Source: Anaerolineae bacterium (GTDB taxonomy: Bacteria; Chloroflexota; Anaerolineae; Aggregatilineales; Aggregatilineaceae). Taken from it: a stretch of 7,862 nucleotides of DNA. Below the pieces are notes generated by a model that saw nothing but the letters and a program-made list of their open reading frames with translations, searched no databases and was not told where the DNA came from. The stretch spans positions 1 to 7,862 of the forward strand of contig JAOSJP010000013.1 of assembly GCA_027494015.1 (NCBI GenBank), read 5' to 3'. The position numbers and the translations under genes are program-made. Positions 7,858 through 7,862 of this stretch are shown here, in pieces (position 1 is the stretch's first letter; every line of letters begins with the position of its first letter).

Positions 7858-7862
7858 AGTGC

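Overview
The window is high-GC DNA. Its gene content suggests a member of the Chloroflexota, probably of the Anaerolineae type: exported SH3b proteins with Pro/Thr-rich linkers, an SH3b-SGNH fusion, a stand-alone NDH-2, and intergenic hairpin repeats built on CCCCTCTCC/GGAGAGGGG arms. This assignment rests on gene style and repeats, not on a marker gene. There are five protein-coding genes, no RNA gene that I can see, and no transposase, integrase or CRISPR array.

Layout. (1) Positions 1-1408, minus strand: the N-terminal 469 codons of an exported protein, a beta-sandwich-like domain followed by a probable clan GH-A (TIM-barrel) glycoside hydrolase domain, cut by the window edge. (2) Positions 1409-1777: a divergent intergenic region with a hairpin repeat and a good promoter for the next gene. 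(3) Positions 1778-2563, plus strand: an SH3b-domain protein with membrane segments at both ends. (4) Positions 2543-3630, minus strand: a multi-pass membrane protein resembling a CPBP (CAAX protease-like) protein that has lost its catalytic motifs. A 182-base stretch of almost pure G and C runs (2644-2825) interrupts its C-terminal part and is probably not real sequence. (5) Positions 3741-4471: seven tandem units of about 100-107 bp. (6) Positions 4614-6071, minus strand: ndh, a type II NADH:quinone oxidoreductase and the most secure call here. Its leader holds a perfect palindrome and a degenerate Rex-like site. (7) Positions 6151-6355: two more copies of the repeat, so ndh is flanked on both sides by the same repeat family. 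(8) Positions 6396-7857, minus strand: an exported protein with two SH3b domains and an SGNH domain, broken by a one-base frameshift near 7530.

The genes do not form one pathway. Three encode exported or surface-anchored proteins that probably act in the cell envelope or on carbohydrates, one is a membrane protein of unknown role, and ndh is respiratory. I see no coherent new multi-gene system. The items most worth a second look are the SGNH domain with Cys and Ser in place of two signature residues, the higher-order structure of the repeat array, the operator-like sites before ndh, and the degenerate CPBP-like protein. At least two features (the G/C tract and the frameshift) suggest local sequence errors.
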